This document shows positions 1-10,661 of a stretch of DNA of 64,000 nucleotides, one piece after another (position 1 is the stretch's first letter; each line of letters starts with the position of its first letter). Origin of the DNA: Ursus arctos (Eukaryota; Chordata; Mammalia; Carnivora; Ursidae); the NCBI RefSeq assembly GCF_023065955.2, contig NW_026622985.1, positions 4,610,001 to 4,674,000 on the forward strand. The letters are read 5' to 3'. The notes beneath the pieces were generated by a model. It made no database searches. It saw only the letters and a program-made list of their open reading frames with translations, and was not told the DNA's origin. The position numbers and the translations under genes are program-made.

Positions 1-177
1 CAACAAACCTCTCTGAGCTGAGGGCCCTCTGTTTGTGATACAGTGATGACTGGTGATCTCAGTTAAAGTGTTCTAGAAACGATGAGTGTAAAGAACCCAG
101 AACACAGCAAAACCGAAAAATGTGAGCTAGCACTGCTGTGGCACTGCCTGGTCACTCTGTCCATAGAGGCCCCTCAT

Positions 178-300
178 CCGATCCCCAAAATCGCTTTATA
201 AAGGAGAAAGCCAAGGTGCAGAGAGGACATCGCAAAGCCAGCTAGTGAGACCCAGGACAGAGTCTTAAGCTCCCTGAGCACATTCATGAATCTTCTCAAG
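178..300 (-). repeat. MIR fragment (probable)
   Basis: The stretch reads like the reverse complement of a MIR core: a 'ccccaaaat..tataaaggag' block, then 'gcagagaggacatcgcaaagccagctagtgag', which parallels the usual gcacagagaggttaag / cacacagctagtaag segment. It is strongly diverged, as expected for this pre-placental SINE. The rest of 1-467 shows no other recognisable feature. Confidence 0.5.
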
Positions 301-467
301 GCAGAGCGTAAATATTGCTGGTTCCAGCCTAGCAAGTAATAGATGCTGTGATTTTTAAAAATTTAGTCAAAAGCCATAAAATAAAAAGCCAAAAAATAAA
401 GCTTGTGTTGTATATACTTTTGAGGATATTCCTTGTACTCTATTTTCTCATATGTAAAATTAGTATT

Positions 468-655
468 TTTTTAAAAGATTTTATTTACTTATTTGAAAGA
501 GAGAGAGCACAAGCAGGGAGGAGGGTCAGAGGGAGAGGGAGAAGCAAATTCCCCTCTGAGCAGGGATCTCCATGTGGGGCTCAATCCCAGGACCCTGGGA
601 TCATGACCTGACCCAAAGGCAGCTGCTTAACCAACTGAACTACCCTGGTGCCCCA
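468..655 (-). mobile_element. Carnivore tRNA-Lys SINE (SINEC type)
   Basis: In the minus orientation it starts at the poly(T)/TTTATTTA tail, passes a GA-rich stretch (gagagagagcacaagcaggg) and ends in a degraded tRNA head (ctaccctggtgcccc). Divergence is moderate, so this looks like one of the older copies. No clear target-site duplication was seen. Confidence 0.88.
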
Positions 656-671
656 AGATTTTTTTTTTTGA

Positions 672-789
672 GGTGATGAAAATGTTCTAAGATTGACCAT
701 GGTGATGGTTGTATGTATCTGTGGACTGCACACAGTGGATAAATTGTACAGTATGTGAATTGTATCTCTATAAAACGGTTAAAAATAAG
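672..789 (+). mobile_element. Old L1 3'-UTR fragment
   Basis: The text 'ggtgatgaaaatgttct', 'gtgatggttgtatgtatctg' and 'tatgtgaattgtatctc' follows the 3' untranslated end of mammalian L1M elements as I remember it. Only about 120 bp remain. It is flanked on both sides by SINEs of opposite orientation. Confidence 0.65.
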
Positions 790-800
790 AAAGGGGTTCA

Positions 801-999
801 GGGGCGCCTGGGTGGCTCAGTTAAGTGTCTGCTTTCGGCTAGGGTCATGATCCTGGGACCTTGGGATCGAGTCCTGCATTGGGCTACTTGCTCAGCGGGG
901 AGCCTGCTTCTCCTTCTCCTCCCTGCTTGTGCTCTCTGTCACTGTCTCTCTCTCTCTCAAATAAATAAATAAAATCTTTAAAAAAGAAAAAAAAATAAC
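801..999 (+). mobile_element. Carnivore tRNA-Lys SINE
   Basis: A head-to-tail copy: 'ggggcgcctgggtggctcag', a B-box-like segment 'gggatcgagtcctgc', a pyrimidine-rich body and an (AAAT)n plus A-rich tail. The 11-bp flanks aaaggggttca (790-800) and aaaggagttca (1000-1010) differ at one base and look like its target-site duplication. Confidence 0.93.
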
Positions 1000-1084
1000 A
1001 AAGGAGTTCAAATAGATAAAACCAACATTCCTTCCAGCCACATGAAAAAAGACAAGAAATAGTCTGAGCTTGAAATTGAGGATG

Positions 1085-1270
1085 CTACATCCACCATCTG
1101 CTGGACTTGATTATAGCTGGGTGACATTGGACAGATGACCTCACCCAGCTGGACCTCTGTCTCTGCATCAGTTACAATGGGCTAGTGTGAAGGGGGTGAA
1201 TAACTGGCAGGCCTAGGGGTTCGGTGGGTATGTGTGATAATGCATGGCACTCACAAAAACATTCGTTTTA
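1085..1270 (+). repeat. MIR fragment
   Basis: The order of segments matches MIR in the sense direction: 'agctgggtgacattggacagatgacctcacc', 'cctctgtctctgcatcagtt', then 'gtgataatgcatggcac'. This corresponds to the tgtgaccttgggcaagt ... tcagtttcctcatctg ... core of the family. Confidence 0.6.
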
Positions 1271-1315
1271 TGTTATTAAAATTCTGAAGTATTAAGGAAT
1301 TCGCTATGCAGCTAT

Positions 1316-1514
1316 TTTTTTTAAAGATTTTATTTCTTTATTTTAGAGAGAGAGAGAGCAGGCGGAGGGACAGAGGGAGAGAAAGAGAGAATCCTAAACA
1401 GGATCCACGCCCAGCGCTGAGCCCGACTTGGGGCTCGATCCCATGACCCCGAGATCATGACCTGAGCTGAAATCAAGAGTCAGAGGCTTAATCAACTGAG
1501 CCACCCGGGCATCA
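1316..1514 (-). mobile_element. Carnivore tRNA-Lys SINE
   Basis: Starts at the T-rich tail and 'aaagattttatttctttatttt', has a short GA run, and ends at the tRNA head 'gagccacccgggcatca'. A short repeat cagctat flanks it (1309-1315 and 1515-1521) and may be the target-site duplication, though it is too short to be sure. Confidence 0.9.
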
Positions 1515-1521
1515 CAGCTAT

Positions 1522-2197
1522 GGCTATTTAAAAATTAAGTGTATTTCCTAAGAATGAGTTTCTTGCTCTCACTAGTGCACAAATCAGTCGTCATGTCCCA
1601 TGCAGACATACACATTTTTTCTCAAGAGTTGGGTAGGTGACTTGGCTGTGCGTGTCACTTCATTTGTTCCATTGAAATTTAGATGCAACAAATAATCATG
1701 ATCATACAAAGGGACACTCCTCAGATCTTTGCTGCCTAAATAGAAATGGAAGTATCAGAACGCAGGGTGGATTGCATTTGGGTGTTCTCCATATCAACAT
1801 GGCCCTCGTGTGGCCTTGACTGGAAGGAGAGCTTGCTCAAGCCCAGAGGATTGCTTTGAAACCTGCTGTTCGCTTCCCATTTCTTCACTGTCAGGCAAGT
1901 GGATTAATCACTCCAAGATTCACATGCATGTTTGCAAAATGTTTGCCATGATACCTATTGTACAGAATGATGATAGAAAATAAAATAAATGTTATATATA
2001 AATACTGCCTGGTGCTAGACTATACGGAGTCCAATATTTGCTTTCTTCCCTCTTAATAAAAACGCAGAAGTTGGTCATCACGTACGTGATATAAAAACTC
2101 ACCGGTCTAGGCAGCATCATAGGGACCAAATCATCTTTTTGTTAAACTGATCTTGCTTTTCACCGAGGTGTGTGGAGGCTGATTTTAGGTTCTTTAC
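1522..2197. other. Unique sequence, no feature seen
   Basis: About 680 bp of AT-rich, CpG-poor sequence with stops in all frames. No repeat family, RNA gene or clear signal was recognised. Confidence 0.5.
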
Positions 2198-2359
2198 CTG
2201 AACTGCAGCATATGGATTGGGGAATGAAAAGCTGTTCTCGAGGAATCTGATGAGACTGTAAGGAGCTAGCTGAGCCTCCCGTCACCCCTACCAGGTCTTC
2301 CATGCTGTCGAGAGTCGACCGCATCGAGGATAGAACTTCCACCGCCATTCCAGGCATCT
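2198..2359 (-). other. Candidate 54-codon exon, gene unknown
   Basis: On the minus strand, CAG/AG precedes and TCAG/GTAAAG follows a 162-nt open segment, an exact multiple of three. If spliced it would encode a Ser-rich, Met-rich peptide containing MAVEVLSSMRSTLDSMEDL. The block holds about seven CpG dinucleotides, unusual in this CpG-poor window. Against it, the sequence before the putative acceptor is purine-rich rather than pyrimidine-rich, I do not recognise the peptide, and no neighbouring exon was found. It could equally be a regulatory element or chance. Confidence 0.22.
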
Positions 2360-2924
2360 CTGCCCCTTGGTTTTTCCTTTTCTTAAATTCTCAGGGGAGA
2401 AAAACATAAAAAACTCCCCAAACCCTCAAATCTTTATATCTTTTACTGAGGTTGCTAAACTGTCCTTTTTTTTTTTTTTTTTTTCCTGTGTAGATATGAA
2501 AAAGATATGGTCTTGCCTCTGGTGATATTTGCTCTGTGGGAGAGAAGCTGAAATAACATTCAGAACGCAAATAGACTACAAATGACTCGAGCCCTTTGAA
2601 AATCACTCTCTTGGTTTGGATTCACTCTGGGAATGAAAGCCTGTTGGACTGACTGAAGCCAGCCCTGGGCAAACACAGATCCAGGGCTGCCGAATTCCAC
2701 GGGGGAGGCTGGAGTACTCTGAAAAATTTTAGCTGCCAACGGCACATAGCAACATGCCCACCAGCAAGCATCCTTAACTTTGTTCCAGCCTTTGAAAGGC
2801 TTTCAATTTATTCCGAACACACGTGCTCCCATTTTCAAGTGATGGGTTGGAAAAGAAGAATGAAATCGTTATTTAATACAGTAGCTATGATCAGCAAAGA
2901 TATAACAACACTGTGCTTTTTATT
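2360..2924. other. Unique sequence with one poly(T) run
   Basis: A run of about 20 T at 2464-2484 is the only low-complexity element. A pyrimidine-rich tract ending in cttaaattctcag near 2390 resembles a plus-strand splice acceptor, but no exon follows that I can support. Confidence 0.4.
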
Positions 2925-3125
2925 TTTCAAAGCTCTTGACTTACACATGATTGCATTTTAATCTTCTCCCCAACCTGTGCGTTATCTTTATTGCCCTCTC
3001 TCCACAGAGAAGGCACGTGAGACTCGGGGGCCCTCCTGAGCTGCTGCGGGCCCAGCGTTTGCCAGGGTGGGGGCAGGGTTCGATCCCCAGCCCCTGACAC
3101 CTGCTCGGGTCATCCCACCTCACCA
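2925..3125 (-). repeat. MIR fragment (probable)
   Basis: Resembles reverse-complement MIR: 'gttatctttattgccctctctccacagagaagg' parallels the tattattgccccattttacagatgagg segment, and 'gggttcgatcccc' parallels the gggattcgaaccc segment. Heavily diverged. Confidence 0.42.
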
Positions 3126-3179
3126 GCAGCTTTTGAGGCTTCCAGCAGAGTTAGAAATGCACTCACTGACTGTAGGGTA

Positions 3180-3490
3180 GGGTGGTTAATAAATTATGTT
3201 AGAAGCACACAGCGGGAAACCATGCGGCCATTTGCAAGCATGAGTAAGAATCCATCGCTGACATGGAAAATCTACGCTGTTTGGGGGAAAGGAGCAAGCA
3301 GTGATACAAGAGGGGTTATGGTGTAATTCAATCTCAGTTTGGAGAAATATGTCTATGTTTTAATAGTTTTTGCAAGAAGGAGGATCACAGGACAACTAAA
3401 CAAATATATGATCCCCTCTGGAGTGTGAAAGGCATGACTGGTTTTGGAGGCGAGAGACGGAGGGATAGTTAGCATTTTTCACTTTCTTCA
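3180..3490 (+). mobile_element. Old L1M/L1ME 3' fragment
   Basis: The text 'ggttaataaattatgtta', 'catgcggccatttgcaa' and 'tgacatggaaaatctacgctg' follows the L1ME ORF2-end/3'-UTR pattern (ttggttaaataaattatgg ... atgcagccatt ... gacatggaaag). It is an ancient degraded copy. Confidence 0.5.
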
Positions 3491-3998
3491 AGTAACAGGG
3501 TAATGGCACCAAGGCCCTCCCAGCCCTGCACACCAACGTAACCAGCCAACAAGGTCAGAAGTCGGAGGTCCCTCCGTGTCTCCCCGTGTGTTTGCTGCAT
3601 AATGAAAATAAGTTTAAGTAAATGAAACCACTTTCGTTGACCTGACAGAGTGGTGAGAGCCCTAGTGCAATCCTCTTGTATTTGTCACCACTGCCTTGAG
3701 CGGGAGGTGCCACCGGAGGCTGGCGTGACCGCGAGAATGAATAGCCTTCTGTGCCAGTGCAGGGGGCACCAGAGGGAGCCGCACTCCTACAGGGTCTCTA
3801 ACGAGGACCTGGCGCTGAGTGTGTGCAGCAGACCAGGCCCTTAGCAGCTCTGGAGGGACTGTCATCTCTCATTCCGTCAAGGAACCTGGGACTCAGCCAA
3901 GGAGCACCGCAAGTCGTCCGCCCTTCATGGCACAACCTAAACCCAGATCCAGGGCTGTGGTCACACTCGGGCTCAACCACGGAGATGTGCACACACTG
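3491..3998. other. Unique, GC-richer sequence
   Basis: Around 3640-3960 the GC content rises and about eight CpGs appear, with short open frames on both strands. An 'agggggcacc' word at 3761-3770 resembles half of a CTCF site but lacks the upstream half. No gene is supported. Confidence 0.4.
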
Positions 3999-4015
3999 AC
4001 ACACATCAGTATCTT

Positions 4016-4133
4016 TTTTTTTTTTTTAAGATTTTTATTTATTTATTTGACAGAGATAGACAGCCAGCGAGAGAGGGAACACAAGCAGGGGGAGTGGGAG
4101 AGGAAGAAGCAGGCTCATAGCGGAGGAGCCTGA
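4016..4133 (-). mobile_element. Young SINE missing its tRNA head
   Basis: Only the tail and body are present: poly(T), 'aagatttttatttatttatttg', then 'cagccagcgagagaggg' and 'gaagaagcaggctcatag', stopping at 'gaggagcctg'. The tRNA-derived half with the A and B boxes is absent. A perfect 17-bp duplication acacacatcagtatctt flanks it (3999-4015 and 4134-4150), so the copy arrived truncated rather than being deleted later. The pre-integration site reads tctt/aa on the nicked strand, which fits the L1 endonuclease preference. Confidence 0.95.
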
Positions 4134-4150
4134 ACACACATCAGTATCTT

Positions 4151-4698
4151 AATGGTCTCCCGTTTGAGAGCAGAGAACATAAAAGACCTGAAGTGATGGG
4201 TTGTCCAGGGCCAGGAGGAAGCCCTGCTCCAGCTCCCCGACCTTGACCTCATGGCACCGGGATACGGCTGCCTATTTACTCTCCTGTCCACCTGTCACCA
4301 GATGGGCTCGTGGACAGGTAACCTTTCGTTTGGCCACTCTCTCTGGGATCACTTTCATGGGTGAACTTCCCACCTCAGGAATCTTAAACGGAGGCAGAGA
4401 ACCCCTCCCATTTAGGACATTCGCAGTGCCAGAAAATTCTCTCCCCAAGGCAAAGACAAGTGGCCTGGGTTCATCACCCCACCCTGCCTGGAACTAGAAA
4501 GCCAGTCATCCAAAGGCATGGAAATCACCCACAACACCCTGGGTGTGAGGGGTCGCAGGAAGGAACAACCTCTCTTTTCCAGGGGTTGCAGTTGAAGTGT
4601 CTCTACAAGCAACATCTCTTGTCCCCAGTACTTGGGGTGTCACAAGTACTTGGGCTGATTTGGGGCCACACAGAGCAGCGAGTGAAATATTCACAAAT
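4151..4698. other. Unique sequence, no feature seen
   Basis: Mixed composition with several open frames of up to 103 codons overlapping on both strands. None has a recognisable domain, start context or splice structure. Confidence 0.45.
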
Positions 4699-4706
4699 CC
4701 TGACTT

Positions 4707-4893
4707 CTTTTCTTCCTTAAAAACTGTATTTATTTGAGAGAGAGAGAGAACAGGAGCAGGGAGAGAGGCAGAGGGAGAGGGACCAGCAGTTTCCCTGCTG
4801 AGCAGAGAGCCTGACATTGGACTCGATCTCAGGACCCTGAGATCATAACCCGAGCTGAAGGCAGATGCTTCACCGACTGAGCCACCCAGGCGT
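4707..4893 (-). mobile_element. Carnivore tRNA-Lys SINE
   Basis: Tail 'tgtatttatttgagagagagag', GA-rich body, and tRNA head 'gagccacccaggcg'. The 8-bp words cctgactt at 4699-4706 and 4905-4912 could be target-site duplications, but a dozen unexplained bases lie between the head and the right copy. Confidence 0.9.
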
Positions 4894-4926
4894 GGGTCAC
4901 AGGACCTGACTTGTAATGGGATTTTA

Positions 4927-5161
4927 TTTTTTTTTCAAGTTTTTATTTAAATTCTAGTTAGTTAACATATATGGTAAAATTGTTTTCAGGTGTAGAATTT
5001 AGTTACATACATTTACTTACATAAAACACCCAGTGCTAATCACAAGTGCCCTCCTTCATACCCACCACCCACCTGCCCATGCCCCCCCCCCCCTCCGTCA
5101 GCCCTTAGTTTATTCTCTGTAGTTAAGAGTCTCTTATGGTTTGCCTCCCTCTCTCTTTTTA
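4927..5161 (-). mobile_element. Carnivore L1 3' end, 5'-truncated
   Basis: Reverse complement of the carnivore L1 3'-UTR: 'ttctagttagttaacata', 'acacccagtgctaatcaca', 'gtgccctccttcataccca' and 'ctgtagttaagagtctctta'. It includes a C-run near 5080-5092. Flanks aatgggatttta (4915-4926) and aatgtgatttta (5162-5173) match 11 of 12 and mark the insertion. Confidence 0.88.
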
Positions 5162-5173
5162 AATGTGATTTTA

Positions 5174-6246
5174 GACTTTGAATTCTGTTGTGGTCTTCAA
5201 ACATAGACCTGAGCTTCCCTGGAAATTGTCTAAGCCACTCAATATCTTAAAATATATTACCATTCTACTGAGATTAGGCAAAGACCATTGCTGTAGCTCA
5301 CCACCCAGACTGGCTGCTAACTGTGGATTTATTGAGTGAATGATAAATATGAATCAATGGTCAATTGTCAAGTTCTTCTTAGTTTCTCTTCCCCTTGACA
5401 ATGTCAAATCAATGGCAGGTGAACACAGAACTATATTTATTTCCTTTATGTGTTCCTATTCCCCAATCCGCAGCAGAAAATAATTCTAAAGCTCCTGGTA
5501 ATACTAGTCATTGGTTTAAAATTCCATCTCTTTCTGAGAAAAATTTAATACAACTCACATATTACTATGCCGAGCACTTTTCTTTACCCTTCCACTTTTC
5601 TTAATATGGTTCCTAAATCCAAAGGGTTTCATCTATTTCTCACAAGGCAGGAGCAGGAAGGGAGAGAGGGTCTGCTCAACTGAGTGGGACAAGAAACCTT
5701 CTCCATCTTATCTGCATCTTAGCCAGACTGATGAGGGGGACATGCCGAGGTCTGCCATTGGTCCCTCATTTCCAATGCTGGCTCTATCACACGGCATGCT
5801 GGGTGGTCTCAGGCACTGAGCTGGACTGAGCTCAGTCTCAGGAAGGTACCATCCTTAAATTGTTTGACCAAATGCCCTGCTGGGGAGAGTCCTCTCCCTG
5901 TCCACCACACATGCGGCACAGCCCTTATGAGGCTGGAGCTAACAAGAAGAATGCAGCTTCTTATGAAGCCTCCAAACCCCTTCACCCCCAAAGAAACCAC
6001 ACACAAATTAGTTCCTCAGGAAACAGGTGGCGGTTTAGCAACCCTCTCTTGGTGGTAGAATTGTCTATCTACCATTCCGTCTTCGTGCCCAGGCACTCCT
6101 GATGCCTCTCAAACTCCACAGGAGACCTGGCCACCAGACTTTTTGTTCAGAATCATGTCCAAAACCCCAAGGAGATTCCCTGGGTCCTTCCTGTCTCCCG
6201 CTCTGGGTCTAAAATCACCTGAGAAGTGGGCAGTGGCGGCAGAAAC
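5174..6246. other. Unique sequence, no feature seen
   Basis: About 1.07 kb with no recognised repeat or gene. Open frames near 5809-6102 overlap on opposite strands and show no conserved motif. Confidence 0.45.
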
Positions 6247-6425
6247 CAGCGGTCTTCAAAGAGAGGTCAGAAGAGCAGCATCTGCATCATCTGGATCCTT
6301 GTTAGAAATGCAATTCCTGCACCCCACCCAGACCTTCCAAATCAGGAACTCGGGGGTCAAGCAGAGCAGCTTTCACCATCATAAGCCCTGTAGGGCCTGC
6401 TGCTCCCTAGAGCTTGAGAACCACA
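6247..6425. mobile_element. hAT-Charlie MITE (MER5-like)
   Basis: About 180 bp bounded by imperfect terminal inverted repeats, 'cagcggtcttcaa' at the left and 'cttgagaaccaca' at the right. The interior 'gcatcatctggatccttgttagaaatgc' parallels the MER5 family interior (gaatcacctggggagcttgttaaaaatgc). Non-autonomous and without coding capacity. Confidence 0.72.
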
Positions 6426-6597
6426 AACCTAAATCACCACTAACCTGCTTCTCTAATGCTTGGACCCCAACGTAGACGCAAAACCTCTTTTTCAATTTCC
6501 ATCGTGCCTAACCGAAAAATGATTTCTGCACCTCACATCTTGGTGATAACCAGAAGAGAATGACTCCTTGGGTGTGGTTCCATTTGAACTTGGCTGT

Positions 6598-6690
6598 GTG
6601 GACTATTCCCCACTGTGTGCATGCATATGTGTAAGTGTGTGTGCATGCATGCATGTGTATGTGTTTGCACACTCATGTGCATGTTACACC
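6598..6690. repeat. Degenerate (TG)n / CATG simple repeat
   Basis: Alternating purine-pyrimidine sequence rich in TGTG and GCATGCATGCATG words. The tract is interrupted and imperfect. Confidence 0.85.
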
Positions 6691-6716
6691 ATGCCAGAAA
6701 GGATAGGGAAGCAATA

Positions 6717-6755
6717 TCTTACACTCTTGTCTTACACTCTTGTCTCACACTCTTG
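6717..6755. repeat. Minisatellite, 13-bp unit x3
   Basis: The unit tcttacactcttg occurs at 6717-6729 and 6730-6742, with a one-base variant (tctcacactcttg) at 6743-6755. It lies a few bases after the TG-rich tract. Confidence 0.92.
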
Positions 6756-7339
6756 CTACGAGTTTAACTGTCTCAACCTCACCCAATGACGTCTTGATTA
6801 TCGCACCTAAGAAGTCCCCTCCCCTTCTTCCAACAATGAAGCTGACCCGGGTCTTACAATGGGGGTCCCATGACAGTACCAGGATACTCAGGAAGTTTTC
6901 CAAGTGCCAAGAGATCTCCTGAAGAGAGTTTCTGAACCTAAACAGAGCTCCCTTTCTACTTTTCTTTCCTGGTTCTTGTGGGATCTGTCCTCTCCTTCCT
7001 TTTGCACAATTAAGGGTATGACTGGTATGGAGGTAAGAGAGGGAAAGGAAGTGTCTCTGATGGAGACTCCTCTACATGCACTCTCAGGCACTTTTTGGGG
7101 AGCAGGGGGCTTCCTTGTCTGGTGGAGAAGGGCACATTGGGCTCCTTGCTCCTCCTACGGGAGCAGCCCTCTTCTAAGGGCTGGTCACGGCACAGAATGA
7201 AGGGCTGGTCTGGATATGCCTCAAGATGAGATACAGGAGCACAGTGGAAACTGAGAAGGACAGAGGCTAAATCCATTTAAAAAGGAAAAAGGAACTCAAA
7301 TGTGTGTAGGTGGGTGTTGGGGGTGGCTGATGCAAGTCA
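6756..7339. other. Unique sequence, no feature seen
   Basis: Roughly 580 bp with overlapping short frames on both strands. Nothing recognised. Confidence 0.4.
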
Positions 7340-7556
7340 CCAGAATCCTCAAGGTTGATGTGTCTCTTGATGAACGCCCTTGGTGCTGTTCTCATGGCAC
7401 TGTGTGCACCCAAGATGACTTTAAATTGCAACATGAGACACTATATGGGAACAGAGAAAGTTGAAACAAGCCTTTTGGAACTTGTAGCTGCACATGGAAA
7501 GTACAGAGAAAAACAATTGGAATCATTTCAGGCTTTGAAAACTTATAATTACAGGT
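7340..7556 (+). other. Open segment ending in a strong splice donor
   Basis: An open frame from the ATG at 7358 ends at tataattacag/gtgagt, a near-consensus 5' splice site. The local peptide (…LELVAAHGKYREKQLESFQA…) is protein-like in composition but unknown to me. No credible acceptor or neighbouring exon was identified, so this is probably chance or an untranslated exon at best. Confidence 0.14.
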
Positions 7557-8660
7557 GAGTGGCTATTATGTTATTGGAACAGCCATTATAACTGAAAGGT
7601 ACAATTTGAGATAATATATGTGAGGACATTAATACACCATCAGATTTTTACAGCACAAGCATCACAATGCATCCAATTTCAAATTAAAGGTTACCTTCCT
7701 GGGTTTTTTGCCTTCATTCTCTGCCTCTATTTTTAAATAGAGCATTCATGTGAACTAATGGCATCATTTCTCAAAAAAAAAAAAAAATCACGATAATTTT
7801 TGGTTGTGCATCTTTCACTACCATTTAAAAGTCTCCAGGTCTTTAGCACTTTAGGAAAATAACAAATCGAAATTACCCATCAGTACATTCTCCACATGAC
7901 TGTCACCTCTAAGTTACTTTTGCTAATTAAATAGGGCTATGGCATGGATAATCCAGATGGAGGGCAATATAGAAATCATTCTTATTTACACCTGGAATTT
8001 ACATATAAATGGAAATGGGTTTGATGCTTTGGAGGGCCAAGACCACTGGATGCAGAGGCTCAGTGAGCAGTGCAGTAACATGAGTAACTGAGGGACCAAC
8101 AGAATTTGGTCCTCGACTCCATCACCTTGTCATTGGGCCACAAGCCTAATATCCCTGAGCCTCGGTGCCCCACCATGTGATTGTCCTGAGGATGACAGTG
8201 ATGGACAAAGGAAGACCTCAGACAAAGGCAAAGAGCCAGGAGTAACTCAAGGGCATCCTCATGCAGCCCTAGGTGCCCCAACTTCTTTGGCCACATTCCC
8301 CGAGCAAAGCCACACTGTCATTGTCTCAACTGTAACTAGTGAAGATCCCAGTGTAAGATCACATAGGCACATGCTCTTTGTTATTCCTACAGGGATTTTT
8401 GTGCCTTCTTGGCCCTTCCCAACTACCCTAGATAGTCCCTCGCTAAGTGGTCACCTATTCGCCCATGGAAATGGCTGAAAAATTAATACCAGCAACGCAA
8501 CACTTGGCCTGAGTACTTACTTTGACCCTGAGTGGATTATAGGTCAACTTCCCAGGTGTCCATCCCTTTGGCAGGCTTGGATGTCAGGTCATTGGAAAGA
8601 CATCTAGCTCAGCTCAGTGCCTGGCCTGTTACAAACATTTTTTCTTTAACTCTTTAAACA
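7557..8660. other. Unique sequence; possible weak MIR near 8.1 kb
   Basis: About 1.1 kb. The segment around 8110-8200 ('ccttgtcattgggccacaag… tccctgagcctcgg') faintly resembles MIR, but too weakly to call. The remainder has no recognised feature. Confidence 0.35.
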
Positions 8661-8945
8661 TTTTTTAAGGGTTTTTATTTTTGTAAGTTTTTATTTTAAT
8701 TCCAGTCTGTGAACATACAGTGTGATATTAGTTTCAGGTGTACAATATAGTAATTCAACACTTCCATACATCACCCTGTGCTCATCCCTAGTGCCCTCCT
8801 GAATCCCCATCACCTGTTTTCCCCCATCCCTCCATGCACCTCCCCTCTGATAATCACCAGTCTATTCTCTGTAGTTAAGAGTCTGTTTCTTGGCTTGTCT
8901 CTCTCTTTTCTTCCCCTTTGCTCATTTGTTTTGTTTCTTAAATTC
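8661..8945 (-). mobile_element. Carnivore L1 3' end, older copy
   Basis: Reverse complement of an L1 3'-UTR: 'aagtttttattttaattcc', 'acatacagtgtgatatta', 'tttcaggtgtacaatata', 'caccctgtgctcatccct' and 'ctgtagttaagagtctg'. It resembles the tail at 4927-5161 but is more diverged. Confidence 0.83.
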
Positions 8946-10085
8946 TTGACACATCAGCTTGACCATTTCAGAAGATTGCCAATGTCCTCACTCTCCAATT
9001 TCCCCTGTCAAAATTCCATGCAGAACAATATATGTACTCCCACGGTAATTATACAAACACCAGTGTAAATAAAGCTGTCTTTTCCTTTTGCATTTATTTC
9101 TCCTATATTCTGGGGTTGCTCCAAATACCTAGTTTCTATAGGCTTAACTCAGAGACTAACACTCAGAAACCAACTGCATTTCTTTAGTGGTTTTCTCAGA
9201 GAGACTAGTGGTTTATAGGTTGTTGAAACAAGTGAAAGAGAATTGTGGTGATGACAGATTTTATTATATAAACCACAGGACAGGAAACTGATCTAAATAA
9301 AAGTAGAGAAGGACTTGAGAATAACACTGATTATAAATGATTAAGAATGAAAATGGCCTTGTTAAGATGCACATTTATGTGATACATTGTTTTCTGTATA
9401 AAATCAAATATAAAAAGCCCAAATTGATTTATAATCAGAGTTTTCTTTATGTAAAAGTCATCTCATGCCTAGATCTATAACATAATTCTGAAAATTGCAT
9501 TGTGCATTCTTTTCTTGAGCTGTGTCAAGTGGCTACAGAGCGGGGAGCATTTTCCCATCAGAAAAGAACAACTTACACATATCAATTTATGAAGATCAAA
9601 GTCAGAGATGAAGTTGGCCTAAAGAAATGTAATGTGAGATTCCTCTATCAGGCTATTGTAGACACTGGCTACGGAGAACAAGAGACATGTTTGGGCACAC
9701 ATCAGTAGGCACATTTGTTATTTGATGGGAGGATGTAGTTGGTGTGTTATTGTTATTATTATTATTTGAAAATAATTGTATATTACGTAGAAAGCATAGA
9801 TTTCCAAACAAAAATGTTATGACTCCCTATATTCTGACACATCTGTTCATTTTCAATATGAAGCCACAACATGGAAGGGAAAAACGTTCTGAACAAATAT
9901 CTTCTGTGTGTGTAGTGAATGACACACTTACCGAGAAACAGGTTCTTCGCTGGTGCCGATTGTATGGATTCCACTAATGGGATCCGGTCCTCAGCTGCTC
10001 ATTCATGGGTCTCAGGCACCTTCTCTGTGTCAGGCACTGTGTAATACAGACTAGGATGGTCCCTATTAACTCTTTTTTATTTTCT
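8946..10085. other. Unique sequence, no feature seen
   Basis: About 1.1 kb of AT-rich sequence. The open frame 9502-9708 (68 codons) has no recognisable motif. Words near 10010 (ctgtgtcaggcactgtgtaat) hint at an L2/MIR remnant but are too short to call. Confidence 0.4.
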
Positions 10086-10622
10086 GTGTCAGTTTGGCCA
10101 CCGAATCCCAGATTCAACATTATTTCTGGGTGTGTCTGTGAAGGTGCTTCTAGATGAGATTAGCATTTGAATCAGTGGACTCAGTAATCACCCTCCTCAG
10201 TGCTGTGGGCATCACCCAATCTGTTCCTGCCTCACTGCATGAGCTGGGACTTCTCTCGTCTGAGATTTATACCACTGACCCCTCTGGTTCTTGGACCTCT
10301 GACCTGGGACCAAATTGTACCACTGCCTTTCCTGGGTCTCCAGATTATGCAAAAACAGATCGGAGGATGTCTCAGCCTCCATCAGTGTGTGAGCCAGTTC
10401 TCCCCAATTAAAAAAAATAATAATAAACCACATTATTGGGGGGCACCTGGGTGGCTCAGTCAGTTAAGTGTCTGCCTTCGGCTCAGGTCATGATCTCAGA
10501 GTCCTGGGATCAAGCCCCATATCAGGCTCCCTGCTCAGTGGGGAGGCTGCTTTTCCTTCTCCTTCGGCTGTTCCCTCTGCTTGTGCTCTCTGGTTCTATC
10601 TCTCTGAATAAAATCTTTAAAA

Positions 10623-10661
<39 letters not shown>

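Noticed and set aside
801..999. tRNA-like segment with A and B box similarity
   Set aside because: It is the tRNA-Lys-derived head of a SINE, not a functional tRNA gene. The same applies to the other SINE heads.
3751..3770. CTCF-like word around agggggcacc
   Set aside because: Only the downstream half of the motif fits; the upstream half has the wrong spacing.
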